The translations under genes were made by a program, and so were the position numbers. Below, piece after piece: positions 12,701-21,946 of a stretch of DNA of 64,000 bases. The stretch spans positions 109,960,525 through 110,024,524 of the forward strand of contig NC_092859.1 in assembly GCF_032062135.1 (NCBI RefSeq). The letters are read 5' to 3'. The notes under the pieces were generated by a model that was given only the letters and a program-made list of their open reading frames with translations, did not search any database and had not been told where the DNA came from. This stretch comes from Pyxicephalus adspersus. Taxonomy: Eukaryota; Chordata; Amphibia; Anura; Pyxicephalidae. Every line of letters starts with the position of its first letter. The first letter of the stretch is position 1.

Positions 12701-15700
12701 CTATTTCATTTTAGGTAAAATATGTCATAGTACACATTTGTAATACATTTTTTCCGTATATTGAAAAAAACTATCATCAAGGGATAAACCTGTAATGTAC
12801 GCCTGGCATTACATTTTAGTAATGCTCTTGATATACATAATTCAAAGTAAGGTTTTTTTGCCCAAAGGATTCATTTGGGATTTGGGATTTTGGGATTAAA
12901 ACTCCTGATAGATCTTTACCACAATGAGGAGATGGTCCTTTGCTTTCTATTCTTTTAAAGCCATAAACAAATATGGGTATGGGGTGGACATTGGGGCAGG
13001 AACACATGGACAGCGATGCAAAAACATTCACAATTAGCACATCACAAAGAACAGGGGCCAGCACTGATCCTGCTAACTATAACCCATTATGGCAGTCAGA
13101 TTAAGGTTTAAGCGTTAGGGTTAATTTATAAACTTTAACAAAAAACACATGTTCAGGGGCACAAAATGAAAAAACATCTATAAGGTTGCTATCAACTTTA
13201 TTTTGGGCAGAAAAGAAAGGTAATGCATTTTCAAAATGGGAAGTACTTGTAAATTGTTTACATCTGAAATGCAATATAAAGTGTTTGTAAAGTACTGTAA
13301 AGTGTAGATATCTTAACTCAATAAAAAGTGAAATAACAGGGTTAACATATCAAAATGCATATATTAGTTGTAGAAAGATGCCATGTGCTATATTACTGAA
13401 TTATTTCATATAAATCCATGAGAAAGTTATCTGCACCCAGGCAACCTAATATTATTTTTTTTGTGCTAAAATGTTGCAATTGTGTGATTTCGTGCTTTAT
13501 TAGTTCCAACAGAACATGATGTGACACATGCTTGTAGTCTTCCACTAGCTTATTATACATTTTCCCATAATGTGCATTACAGGGTTAACGTCCATGCTTT
13601 AGGTTGATGTCACGTAGATGTTCCAACAGCTTCTGCTCCGTGTTAAATTTTTTTATTAATTTAGAATGCTGTATTAATAATCTTTAAATATTATTTCTCT
13701 ACAATGTTACCAGTATCAGACAATCTAATGCATTTCATTTTTAAACGTTCTGGAACTGCTGTCATCATAAATATGTGGTCACTGACTTTGCCTGCCAAGT
13801 GTCTGATAAATGTGTTCAAAACAACAATTCTATTCATGGTGGCAGAGATCAGATGTACAACTCAACCACTATTTGCTTGACCTAAAATGTTGCAATTGTG
13901 TGATGTTGTGCTTTATTAGTTCCAAAAGACATTTCATACAAAAGAACATGATGTGACACATGCTTGCAGTCTTCCACCAGTTTATTATACATAAGTAATC
14001 TAGATGTTTGTTCCAGTTCCACATCCATCATGGTGTGTGCATGTTGTGAAGGTATTTACAAAAAGATATGATAGAACTATGTACATTGTGCTATAAGTTC
14101 AAGACCAACTATACGTGACATTGTGCAAGAAGTTTTATTTGCACATCAGCAGATATGAGTTCATACTATGTTATTCAGGTTAAAGATTACAGTATGTCCT
14201 CCAAAGTGCATGAAGATCTGTCTTACATGTAAATCTATAGATAAAGGCAAAAAAATTGTTATTTTTTAGCAGCAGTTTACTTTAATATAGTGTCATTTTA
14301 TCTACCAAAATGAGAATTATTGTCTAGCTGTCATTGGCTAAATAATGAATAATAATGTCAAATAATGATACTATAATGCACAGTAGTTTAGCAATAAAGC
14401 CAAATATGATATTACAGGGATATTTTATAAATAAAGAGCATTAAGATCATACTAATATGTTTTATCCTCAGTTGTTGGACTGGTAAAATATAAATTACCT
14501 AGCTTTGTCACTGATCACTGGAATCATTTTAATTCAGATTATCAGTTTTTTTATGTCCCTGTTTCCAATATTTCCCACAATAAAGGAGGTCTATCAGTCA
14601 GTATTTTACCTAAAGAGGATGTTTTTTTTTGACAAAACAGTTATGTTTAAATACATATCAAGCCAAACACACACATAGAGGGGGTTTATTTCTGACTGTG
14701 CGCCTGTTGGAGAGTTATTCTTTCTTCCTGGCTGGTTAATGTTGTCAGAAAGAGTCTGATTAAAGCCTATGTAATCCACTTAACCTGGAATGGATTTCTT
14801 AAAAATCATTTGCTAGTAGTTTTTAATCTTAGGAAAGATTCTAGATTTGTTCACCCAGCGATTCTGTATTCCTGATTGGATCACTCAGATTCTCCCAAAA
14901 TAGTCTATCTTCTCCAGTATTAGAGAGCTTTAATAAATCAGGCCCAATGTGAGGGTAGAGTTTTGTAACAAGTCCTGGACACAGGATGCTAATCCTACTC
15001 ACACTATCCAAAATCAAGAAGAAGGTTTTGATTCAATATATACTTTAAATGACAAGTCTAACAAAAGTAAAATAAAAACTTGTCACTTTCAATCAATTTT
15101 TTTGATTCAGTCATTGACTGAACATTGATCAGGAATGCCGATTGTTGTGTCAGTCTCACACATGTGGGAGCAATGCTTTAGTGATTGGTGGGTGATTGAC
15201 AGCCAAATGCAGAGCTCTATACTTCATCAAACTATGTGCTGATCTCTGATTGATATCAAGGGATTTATGGCATTATTCCGGTGAATGATCAGTTTTGGGG
15301 AACATTGATTTTAATCTGATGATGCAACCATTTACCAGTATTTTGCAGGCTAATTCCTTTCCTGCTTTATCCAAAGCTATATATAACAATTTGGCTGGTG
15401 TTGTGTTTGCATTGAATTTAAAATGCTCCACCATATATAAGAAAAAATGTATGCAAACAGAATATGGGAGTCCATGGTCATTGTCAGACTGTCTGCTGAT
15501 CAAATGGATTCAATGTATTCCCATTCAGCAACCATTTAGTATGTAAATCAGGAATGGACTTCATTGTATCTGGAGAGATTGGGAAATAGTACATTCAGAT
15601 AAAGGAGTTTACCAGTTGCAAACTACATATTTCTCTTTCCATTAAGTATATCTTAACCTATTGCAGCTGACCAGTTCTTAGATGCAGTGGTTGCATTGTG

Positions 15701-18579
15701 ATGTCTTTGTACCTGGTGATCCTGCCAGCAACACAATTCCTGTTCTAATATGACAATGCATCTGCGGAGGTGCAATATGGTCATTTTGATTTTTGCTATG
15801 AAAATCTTCCCTTTTCATCATCTCCATTACTTAAAGAGAATGTGTTTTTTGGTTCACAAATGAGTGTTGGGAAAACTGGTAACCTTGTTTGATCAGTTTA
15901 GTGCACAGGGAGTTACATGGATTTCTGGTAAGATAAACAGGTCACAGAAAATGTGCTAAGCATAAAATATGAAAGGTAATCCACTCACATCCAAAGACTA
16001 ATAAGCTGCAATATTTACATTGTTGGTAATATATTTAGATATATTTATACACTGAAAAAGACCAAATAAAACAGGAATTTAAATTTATATTAGCAGTTCC
16101 TGTACTGGAAAAGCTATGACACTTGTAGACGGTTTGTGCTAATACATCCAGGGATTCTGGGGGCTTCCTAATTCTTTCCAAATTATAAAGTGTAGGTTTA
16201 CAAAGACTCATGTGTTTAATGTAATAAGATCATTTCACTTTACCTTTATTCTGTCCTTAATGTGGGGTTCAAACTCATTCATGAGTTGTCCAAGATCCTA
16301 AAAGAATAAAAACACAAAAGTATATAGTTAATTGTTTTCCAATATCGAGAGTATGATATTTACCTGCAAATACATTCACAGGGGAATTCAAGTATAAAAC
16401 GTATTCAAACAGATGTATTTGGCACCTGAAATTAGGCTTCAAAAATGTATTATTGTCAATGTTTGACAAAAAATTCTGAAAGAAAAAAAACTAAAGAATT
16501 GTAAAATTTAGAGGTCAATGTGAGATACCCCTCTATGTGTTATACTTATTCCTGCCACCTGGGTACATATTTTCTTAGACACTTTTGATTTAGTTTTACC
16601 TTCAATTACCTTCTTGGTGTATATATCAGAGATATCAAACTCCAGTCCACAAGTGCCACATATAGGCCAGGATTTTTATATAAACACTCATTATCTGACA
16701 CTGTAAACTACATCTTACTAAACTTACTTCTGTCTGTTAGAGAAAACTAACTGGTTCCTGGTTTTCAACTAGCGTTAAACACCCTTGGTATATAATACAG
16801 ACATAAAACATTTCTTTACACAGCATATAGAAATATTCAGACCAGTTTCTGTCTTCAAAAGTATGAAACTATTACTTTGTGACTTGTATGTCCACTATGG
16901 CCCATTATAGAATAAGGAACCTGGAAATATGTTTGTGTATTGTGAGAGGAAACTGTTACACCAAGAGGACACCTATAAACACATGGGGAGAATATGCCAA
17001 CTACAATCATACCAGGACTCTAAAGAAAGTCTATAACTAAGGCCAAGTTCATACACATATCTGGTTCATTTAGGTTTCTTGTGTGTTTTAGGCATATTAA
17101 AACTCATACCTATGTAACAAAAATGTACTATATATATTATATCACAATGCAAATAAATACACAATGACAAAACCAAAAACACAAAAAGATCAAAAAACAT
17201 ATGGTATGGCCATTTTATTGTGCCCGTAAAAAAACATTTTTGTCAGAATGCACAATACTACAGCATCAGTGTATAGTCCATAGTATTCTAATTTCCAAAC
17301 CCCATATTATTATTTTTTTTACACAAAAAAGATTCTGATTCTAGCCTAATTTTTAATGGCAGTCAGTTTTATGGTGGATGATAGACCAGATTGAATGGAT
17401 TCAGGATTTCAATAAAGTTCAACAGTTAGCGTGCACTTATACATAAGGATAAAATAGTGTGTTTTTAGCCTGTCATAATTTATTTAAAGCAATCTATCGG
17501 GACTATCTATTAAGTATCACAACCAGGGTTTCCATTCAGCACTGCATACCGAAATAGTCCAGCTGTGGGTATCAGATGTAGGTCCTGGATGGGAATATCA
17601 CTGGGCATCATTATTATTATTATTATTATTATTAATATTAATAATAAAAATAATAATAATATTAATGATACATAAATAAGTTCTGCCCCAAAACTGGTAC
17701 CACTTTCTATCATGCTGCAATGCGAGCTTCTAGAACTGACTGGAATGCAATTTATTATTTAAGCTGGCCAACAGGCTTTTTTTAGTCTGTAATAATTCTC
17801 TGTAATCCACAAAAAGATTGTATTTCTCCATCTATAAGATATTGTTAACTGGACTACTGTACATTGTAACTGAGAATTGTTATTGTAGTCAATGTGAGTA
17901 TGGGCATCAGTATCTAAACTATATGACAATATAACAGAGTAAAGCATCACCAACATGCAACTACAAAAAAATGGCTTTACATAACAAACAAAAACCTTTA
18001 CATATCTTTTAATGTAAAAACAAAAGTCCTACTGGAGAGAATATCCCTAGACCTGAGCTGGCACCTACATTTACCAGAAGATGATCTGTAATCAATCCAA
18101 TGCAGACTTCCCAAATGTGCCTAATATTCACCCCTGGGGCTGAAATGGCCTATCCAAGCAGTCAATAAAGGGGACTGTGGGGAAAAGTGGTCAGTATATA
18201 TTTGAGGGTTAATAGATCCTTAATAAATTATGAAAAGTTTAATTGAGTCAGTCATTTTTTAAGTCTTTGTAGCATTCAAGTACTACAGTAGAGAAATACA
18301 AATATTGTTGCCAAATTACCCAGTTCTATTCCAGTGCGTGGGCCATTTGAGTTTATTTCCAAAAAAAAAAAAAAAAAATGGTGACAGGTGGAAAAACCAT
18401 TGCATTTGATTTTTAAATCCAGCAGAACTTCTGTTCAACAGCTTGTATTGGATTTACACAGAAAAGAGATTTCCATTTTTAATACTTACAGCAGCATCAG
18501 GGAATTCCTCAATGTACAGATCAAATCCCCTTATTTCAGTAAAGACTAATAACAGCAGAAGATAAAGGAGATTCCTCAT
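623..18579 (-). CDS. itih2: Inter-alpha-trypsin inhibitor heavy chain H2, 17 exons, C-terminus outside window
   Basis: Secreted plasma protein; in other vertebrates it is made by the liver, joined to bikunin through chondroitin sulphate, and transferred to hyaluronan by TSG-6. The spliced exons give 748 complete codons in one frame. In order: signal peptide (residues 1-18), propeptide ending in RIKR (46-49), VIT domain (about 60-195), a CPVC pair (257, 260), vWA domain (about 302-480) with MIDAS residues in DVSGS (311-315), GTNIN (380-384) and SDGDPTVG, the family C-terminal helical stretch with TINQLLAER, a Pro/Thr-rich spacer, and the DPHF processing site (714-717). Close similarity to remembered human ITIH2 ([37 protein letters not shown]) separates it from ITIH1, 3, 4, 5 and 6. 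Human ITIH2 is about 946 residues, so roughly 190 residues lie left of the window. It is divergent to itih5. Confidence 0.96.
1329..1511 (-). CDS. itih2: itih2 exon 16: Pro/Thr-rich spacer before the processing site
   Basis: Residues 650-711. The sequence is low-complexity: [16 protein letters not shown], an NTT sequon at N680, and [14 protein letters not shown] with two Cys (700, 710) that I do not recall in human ITIH2. The region is poorly conserved in the family and is probably O-glycosylated. Acceptor GGTAG|CA and donor GTAAAT keep the frame, which is the main support. Confidence 0.8.
2080..2262. repeat. Diverged inverted-repeat element related to the 32472 element
   Basis: In itih2 intron 15. 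AATGCAAGGAAAGGGGGAGA followed by GGGGTGCCGCTCCATCG resembles the interior of the element at 32472-33110. The termini are not clear. Confidence 0.45.
2431..2603 (-). CDS. itih2: itih2 exon 15: conserved VTP(F/L)TSL block
   Basis: Residues 592-650. It contains [28 protein letters not shown] and a Cys pair, GACCP (C647, C648), matching CCSG in human ITIH2 as I recall it. Acceptor CTACAG, donor GTGAGA, one base into the next codon. Confidence 0.93.
3366..3604. repeat. Fold-back element, GGGCCTGATTTATTAAAG family, copy B
   Basis: In itih2 intron 14, about 22 bp from exon 14. Left arm GATTTATTAAAGCTCTCCAG is mirrored by the right arm ending TTTATTAAATCAGGCCC, with shared internal GTGATCCAGCAAACCTGGAAT-like arms. 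Inverted-repeat organisation is plain by eye. Confidence 0.85.
3626..3765 (-). CDS. itih2: itih2 exon 14: helical region with TINQLLAER
   Basis: Residues 546-592. It encodes an acidic helix ([20 protein letters not shown]), then [24 protein letters not shown], the ITIH2-diagnostic stretch. It ends two bases into a split Arg codon. Acceptor TTGTAG, donor GTAAGG. Confidence 0.94.
3966..4002. repeat. Small hairpin AGTGGTCCAT / ATGGACCACT
   Basis: In itih2 intron 13. Ten-base arms separated by about 13 nt, preceded by a CpG-rich stretch (CGCGCATGCGCGG). Probably a terminal scrap of a DNA transposon; no function inferred. Confidence 0.5.
4250..4438 (-). CDS. itih2: itih2 exon 13: region after vWA domain
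   Basis: 63 codons (residues 483-545), phase 0. It contains [19 protein letters not shown] and [14 protein letters not shown]. Two overlapping donors exist: GTAGGT after ...TSA, and GTGTTC four bases later. Only the first keeps exon 14 in frame, giving ITATSA followed by EDVQFL. Confidence 0.9.
5295..5476 (-). CDS. itih2: itih2 exon 12: vWA domain C-terminal part
   Basis: Residues 422-482. It encodes [16 protein letters not shown], then [20 protein letters not shown] and ending AAQLK in phase 0. The donor AAG|GTTTAT departs from the GTRAGT consensus, but phase and homology (QLK followed by [11 protein letters not shown]) fix the junction. Confidence 0.93.
5788..5913 (-). CDS. itih2: itih2 exon 11: vWA domain, MIDAS Thr and Asp
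   Basis: Residues 380-422. [18 protein letters not shown] supplies the MIDAS Thr (381), and [16 protein letters not shown] supplies the third metal-site Asp (416). Acceptor TGACAG, donor GTAAGA. No counterpart of this exon is present in the itih5 gene of this window. Confidence 0.96.
6548..6716 (-). CDS. itih2: itih2 exon 10: vWA domain, helix 1 to MIDAS loop 2
   Basis: Residues 324-380. [18 protein letters not shown] is the conserved first helix of the ITIH vWA domain, followed by [14 protein letters not shown]. The exon ends one base into the Gly before the MIDAS threonine. Acceptor CTACAG, donor GTAAAC. Confidence 0.95.
6966..7082 (-). CDS. itih2: itih2 exon 9: vWA domain start, MIDAS DxSxS
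   Basis: 39 codons (residues 285-323), phase 0. It contains [12 protein letters not shown] and the first vWA strand with the metal-binding motif DVSGSM (D311, S313, S315). Donor GTAGGT. It has exactly the same length and phase as itih5 exon 7. Confidence 0.96.
7817..7942 (-). CDS. itih2: itih2 exon 8: CxxC linker before vWA domain
   Basis: 42 codons (residues 243-284), phase 0. [18 protein letters not shown] holds the CxxC pair (257, 260) typical of ITIH1, 2 and 3, followed by [13 protein letters not shown]. Acceptor CCACAG, donor GTAAGT. Confidence 0.95.
8748..9161. repeat. TTAAAG-ended inverted-repeat element, copy 1
   Basis: In itih2 intron 7. It begins CTTAAAGTGGAACTAAAC and ends GTCCACTTTAAG, its near reverse complement. 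The interior carries GTATCCCAGGAGGTT and CATGCGTGAGATTGGCA, which recur in copies 2 and 3. It is non-coding. Confidence 0.75.
9230..9337 (-). CDS. itih2: itih2 exon 7: linker after VIT domain
   Basis: 36 codons (residues 207-242), phase 0 at both ends. It begins [11 protein letters not shown], the beta strand that follows the VIT domain, and ends in a Lys-rich stretch (KKDKSEKK). Acceptor TTTTAG, donor GTAATA. Confidence 0.93.
9438..9600 (-). CDS. itih2: itih2 exon 6: C-terminal half of VIT domain
   Basis: Residues 152-206. It contains [35 protein letters not shown] and [11 protein letters not shown], all near-identical in order to remembered ITIH2. It ends in phase 0 with donor GTAAGA. The equivalent itih5 sequence is fused with the next segment in one exon. 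Confidence 0.95.
10045..10393 (-). repeat. tRNA-derived SINE with L2-type tail
   Basis: In itih2 intron 5. Read on the minus strand it starts with a tRNA-like head: A-box-like TGGCTTAGTGGT (10373-10384) and B-box GGTTCAAACC (10331-10340). A central block GTCTGCGTGGGTTTTCTCCG resembles the conserved core of vertebrate V-SINEs as I recall it. The tail GGCGCTATATAAATAC is shared with the LINE fragments listed here and ends in ATT-rich DNA. An open frame on this strand is a by-product of the SINE. Confidence 0.65.
10745..10846 (+). repeat. L2-type 3' tail with (ATT)n microsatellite
   Basis: GCGTAATATTTTGGCGCTAT is followed by AAATCC and an ATT/AAT-rich microsatellite (10800-10846). It is only the last part of the element, 200 bp from itih2 exon 5. 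Confidence 0.6.
10996..11100 (-). CDS. itih2: itih2 exon 5: VIT domain, middle
   Basis: Residues 117-152, acceptor CCTAAG and donor GTTAGT. The sequence [20 protein letters not shown] followed by KSAGLLR corresponds to the strongly conserved KEK...Y..A...GKTAGL segment of ITIH VIT domains. It starts with one base and ends with two bases of split codons, consistent with both neighbours. Confidence 0.93.
11472..11644 (-). CDS. itih2: itih2 exon 4: N-terminal half of VIT domain
   Basis: Residues 60-117. It contains [15 protein letters not shown], the start of the VIT domain, then TMIQSKVVN and [12 protein letters not shown]. The NFT sequon (N114) is in the family-conserved position. The exon ends two bases into the Met codon with donor GTAAGA, the same phase as itih5 exon 3. 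Confidence 0.95.
12445..12477 (-). CDS. itih2: itih2 exon 3: start of mature chain (33-nt microexon)
   Basis: Eleven codons (residues 49-59), phase 0, acceptor TTATAG and donor GTATGT. It starts with the Arg completing RIKR, followed by [10 protein letters not shown], comparable to the QRSLPGESEE mature N-terminus I recall for human ITIH2. This is too short for ORF-based calling and was found by splice sites and homology. Confidence 0.85.
13466..13992. repeat. Pair of about 95-110-bp direct repeats
   Basis: In itih2 intron 2. Unit 1 (13466-13560) and unit 2 (13882-13992) share CTAAAATGTTGCAATTGTGT, GTGCTTTATTAGTTCCAA, AGAACATGATGTGACACATG and TTATTATACAT. Unit 2 carries an extra stretch of about 16 bp, and the two differ at a few sites. 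Not otherwise recognised. Confidence 0.8.
14780..14947. repeat. Fold-back element, GGGCCTGATTTATTAAAG family, copy C (diverged)
   Basis: In itih2 intron 2. The right arm is clear (CTTTAATAAATCAGGCCCAA); the left arm is eroded, with only AACCTGGAATGGATTTCTTA recognisable. Confidence 0.65.
16244..16297 (-). CDS. itih2: itih2 exon 2: propeptide
   Basis: 18 codons (residues 31-48), phase 0 at both ends, acceptor TTTTAG and donor GTAAAG. It encodes an acidic propeptide segment ending DRIK. The final Lys is the P2 residue of the RIKR processing site completed by exon 3. Confidence 0.88.
16298..18489 (-). other. itih2 intron 1 (2.2 kb)
   Basis: Contains an (ATT)n/(AAT)n microsatellite at 17607-17669 and an A-run of 18 at 18361-18378. 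Nothing else recognised. Confidence 0.7.
17607..17669. repeat. (ATT)n/(AAT)n microsatellite
   Basis: Runs of ATT followed by AAT/AAAAT units; no L2-type tail is visible beside it, unlike the other trinucleotide runs in the window. Confidence 0.85.
18490..18579 (-). CDS. itih2: itih2 exon 1: start codon and signal peptide
   Basis: Encodes residues 1-30 in phase 0. [18 protein letters not shown] is a basic residue followed by a Leu-rich core, a typical signal peptide. The mature propeptide starts near GFDLYIEEF, matching the SGFEIPI start I recall for human ITIH2. Donor is GTAAGT. This is the first ATG after a plausible TATA box about 90 bp upstream. Confidence 0.93.
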
Positions 18580-18664
18580 GATTTCCAGTCTTCAGCCAGA
18601 GAATCCCTCTGGCATCTAGCAAGAAATTTTTCTTCTAATGAGGCAAAACCAACTTCCTAGACGA

Positions 18665-18673
18665 GTTTATAAC
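18665..18673 (-). promoter_or_regulatory. Possible TATA box of itih2
   Basis: On the minus strand this reads GTTATAAAC, about 90 bp upstream of the itih2 start codon, which would give a 5' leader of roughly 60 nt. Further upstream are GAACAAAGTTTA (HNF4-like half sites) and GTTTACAC (forkhead-like), which would suit a liver gene. This is inference from short motifs; no transcript end was seen. Confidence 0.35.
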
Positions 18674-19080
18674 TTCTCTTTTTTCTAAATCTAAAATGAT
18701 AAACTTTGTTCTGTCCAGTGCAAATATTTGCCAGGTAGAAGAAGTCACAGCTAGGACATGGACTGAGAGGTTGTGTAAACATGCAGTTTTTAGTTTATCA
18801 TCTAGCGATAACCATGTACAGGGATTGTGTCTTTGCATCTTTTTCCTTTTACTTTGAAGTCGATTTTTGAACTTAACCTTTAAATACACACATTAATTTA
18901 TAGAAAACAGAACCAGTAAACCTTACAGACCAACAATAAAAATTGATTTACATTTACAAAATTAAAGGAAGGATTCAACCATGTATTGTCAACTTTTAAG
19001 CATAATGGGGAATGTATAATGGAATAGGCATCCAGGTGGTAAACCCATTGGTAGATGGCAAATAGGCGGTCACTCTGGGC

Positions 19081-19120
19081 ACTAGAAGAATGTAGAAGTG
19101 ACTAGAAGAATGTAGAAGTG
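19081..19120. repeat. Perfect 20-bp tandem duplication
   Basis: ACTAGAAGAATGTAGAAGTG occurs twice head to tail, in the intergenic spacer about 500 bp upstream of itih2. Confidence 0.95.
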
Positions 19121-20335
19121 ATGGGAATGGAATCCTTGGGAAATTATGCAGTAGGAAAAGACCTTGGGTTTTTTGGTTTTATTCTTACACTGTAACTATC
19201 CCTACCTATGTACCATTACAGGACAATGTAAATATCCAGGGGTTGACTATTATCATAAAATCTTCTTTGCACACAATTTTCTTTTCTTTCTCACCACCCC
19301 TGGTTTCTTTACCTAGTTTGGGGGCAAAACTTTTTTCATGCACTCTTTAACTATAAATTTATTTCAATATTTCAGATATCTTCAACTCTGAGCTCCTGTC
19401 TTCCATGGTACAATTATTGAAACAAGCCTTCTCCTTGCAGTGGGCCTCTGATTTCATTCATATTCTGGGGATTTGTTCACCCTCCAGGCCTACGGAAAAT
19501 GTTCTCTCTAAATATTCCCCCTTTCTTTGCTACAAGGATAGCAAACCTAACACAATGGGCTTCTAGTAAATTATCCTAATTTGGGATATGTATATTGAAA
19601 ATGATGATTATGCCCTCAATGTTGTACCTGCTAGGTTGTACTAGAACAATCTTTTCTACGGGTTGCCTCTCAAGCCTTCCTTGGGCCTTAACTGAATTCC
19701 TTGGCCCTATATAACTATCCTAGTGTTGGACATACCTGTGCTTACACTTTACTGCCCCAAAACATTGTATCTCCTGCATCATCTCCAGTGCTCCCAGTCA
19801 TTGGACACTCTGCGTTCACTCCTACTTTCTCAGATTCACTCCTTGCACAATGGGTGGAGGCACAGAGGTTTCAGATACTACATTATCTGGTCTCTTTAGC
19901 ACTGGCTGCTCCATAACTCCCAGAGTCATCCACAGCCATCCCACATTTAGGCTTCTGGTGCTCTCTGCAAACGTCCTTTTTCCTCTCTTAGCTCCCCCCT
20001 CCTTCTTCATTTATTCGCCCTCATATATGACTTTGGGTCCTATTTGTCATGTCATAATTTTAAGCTTTGTATGCAGATAATTTACTAATTTTAGTGTTCA
20101 AACTGACATTGGCCTCCCTGTGTTTTTGTTTCTTTATCTTTCCCACATTGATTTTGTATTTTATATTACTCACCTTATATTTTGTTAATATATTGTGTTT
20201 TTTTGCTTTTAATGTATATTTTTCTATTGCATAATAATCACAGAATTTACATTAAATAAAAAAAGTATTCAGCTCAGCTAAAAAAACTGGGATATTCATT
20301 TAGGAAGCAAACAAACAAGTATTTGATCATGGCTT

Positions 20336-20644
20336 GGTTATGCCATCATGATGCCCCTGAATGTGACGTCATGATGGCATAACCCCGCTCACTCTCCCAT
20401 CACAGATCTGAGCCTGGGATGGGAGAGTGGGCAGGTTGTGTGCAGGGACACAGCCCACCCACTCTCCTATTGCAGGCCCCGAGCTCTGTGGTACTGCGGT
20501 TTTGTTCGGTGTGCCCCCTGGCGGGGTCCTTCTCCTGACTCTGCTCGGGGTGGCACCGGCTAGAACTGTGGAACACCCAAAGGGCCGGAGAAACATCTCC
20601 ATTGGGCCGTATACGGCCCACGGGCCATAGTTTGCCAATGCCTG
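20336..20644. repeat. hAT-like non-autonomous element, G+C-rich
   Basis: The right end on the minus strand reads CAGGCATTGGCAAACTATGG, then GGCCCGTGGGCC, the pattern of vertebrate hAT-type termini. The left part contains perfect 16-bp inverted arms (20336-20351 and 20369-20384). A true left terminus was not identified. Confidence 0.6.
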
Positions 20645-20730
20645 GGCTAGTAGATGGTTTTAAATTGTTTGCTACATGAAGCCCACACGCAGCATAACTT
20701 CATCACAATCCTTTCAAATGTTGGGCATAG

Positions 20731-20963
20731 GTTAGATTAGTGTTTTTCAACCAGGGTTCCTTCAGAGGTTCCTAGGGGTTCCTTGAGCAATGAGCAGTTT
20801 GTGCCCCCCTTACCCCAGGGGATTGAGTGGCAGCAATTATCTTTTTTTGACTTTCTATAGGGCTAACACCTTTCCACTGACCACCACACTAATTTACTAT
20901 GGATATAGTAATTATAGCAAGAGTCCCTGGAGACTTATAAGTATTTTCCCGGGTTCCCACTTG
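20731..20963. repeat. hAT-like repeat with AGTGTTTTTCAACC end
   Basis: Starts AGTGTTTTTCAACCAGGGTT, a hAT-type terminus; contains CCTTGAGCAATGAGCAGTTT and GGATATAGTAATTATAGCA, both repeated at 49376-49625. Confidence 0.65.
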
Positions 20964-21946
20964 TTATAAAAGTGGAAGATATGGATGTTTAGGATGTGAA
21001 AACTTAAATACTGGGTTCCTGGCACCAAAAGCAAACTCATCTAAGTGGGTGTCAGCTAATATGTACTGTAGGAGGTTTTCATTCTTTCATTCATTTGCTG
21101 CAACAAATAAATATGTAAAAATAATGGAGGTTCACTGGGTCATCATGAAAATCATTACAAGTTTTTATTATTTACCCAAAAATGTAGAGAAGCAAGCATT
21201 AAGGAAAGAAAGAGACAAAAGGGTAAGAAAAAGTAATCATATATACAATGGGGGACCCATATTTTTGCAAAAGAAAACAATGTTGACAATGCAAATAAGA
21301 CAAAGAGGAAAATGTTGTCTCTGTCTTTAATGCTGTATATGTGATGTCTCTATTCTAGTTAAACATTTACTAAATGTTACCACATTCAGAGTAAATAACC
21401 CAATTGGCCTATTTAATGAGAAAGAATTTCAGGGGAATAAGAAACCACTAGATGGTGTCCAAAGCCCACATTGTGTATATGAGTCTATCACAAACAACTT
21501 CTAATATGACATCCAACTTTATTTATACAGATATTACTGTAATAAATAACTATAGTCCTGCTTATCCTTTTATTGTAGTTTAGCAATGTTTAGTATTGAC
21601 ATAAATACTGAAATGTTATTGTTAGTTCCAAACAATGACATAGAACACACTTTATAAACTAACCAGAAATCTGTCCTCTTTTGGTGAAATTCTTCTCTTG
21701 CTGTCAGCTTACAATACTGCAACGATTTCTCTCCAATATAGATAAGCAAATCTCCCAAACATCAACTCTACTAATGAATACTGATTATGTGCTTTTATAT
21801 GGCCACTTTATATGTCAAGAAACCCCTCCACCTATTTGTGCCTGCCTATGAAATCAAGTTGAAATTTTGAAAGGTCTTGAGATAGATATTTTCAGCATGG
21901 AAAACAGAAAAAACTATAATTGTGAAAAATATTGTGAAAAAATTAT

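Larger units (their letters stand above)
12478..16243 (-). other. itih2 intron 2 (3.8 kb)
   Basis: Non-coding apart from the direct-repeat pair and fold-back copy C. A segment near 12816-13064 has open frame but no splice context or recognisable protein. No other feature seen. Confidence 0.7.

Noticed and set aside
20330..20645. CpG island or shared bidirectional promoter
   Set aside because: The G+C-rich block has hAT-type ends and is remote from both start codons, so it is better explained as a transposon.
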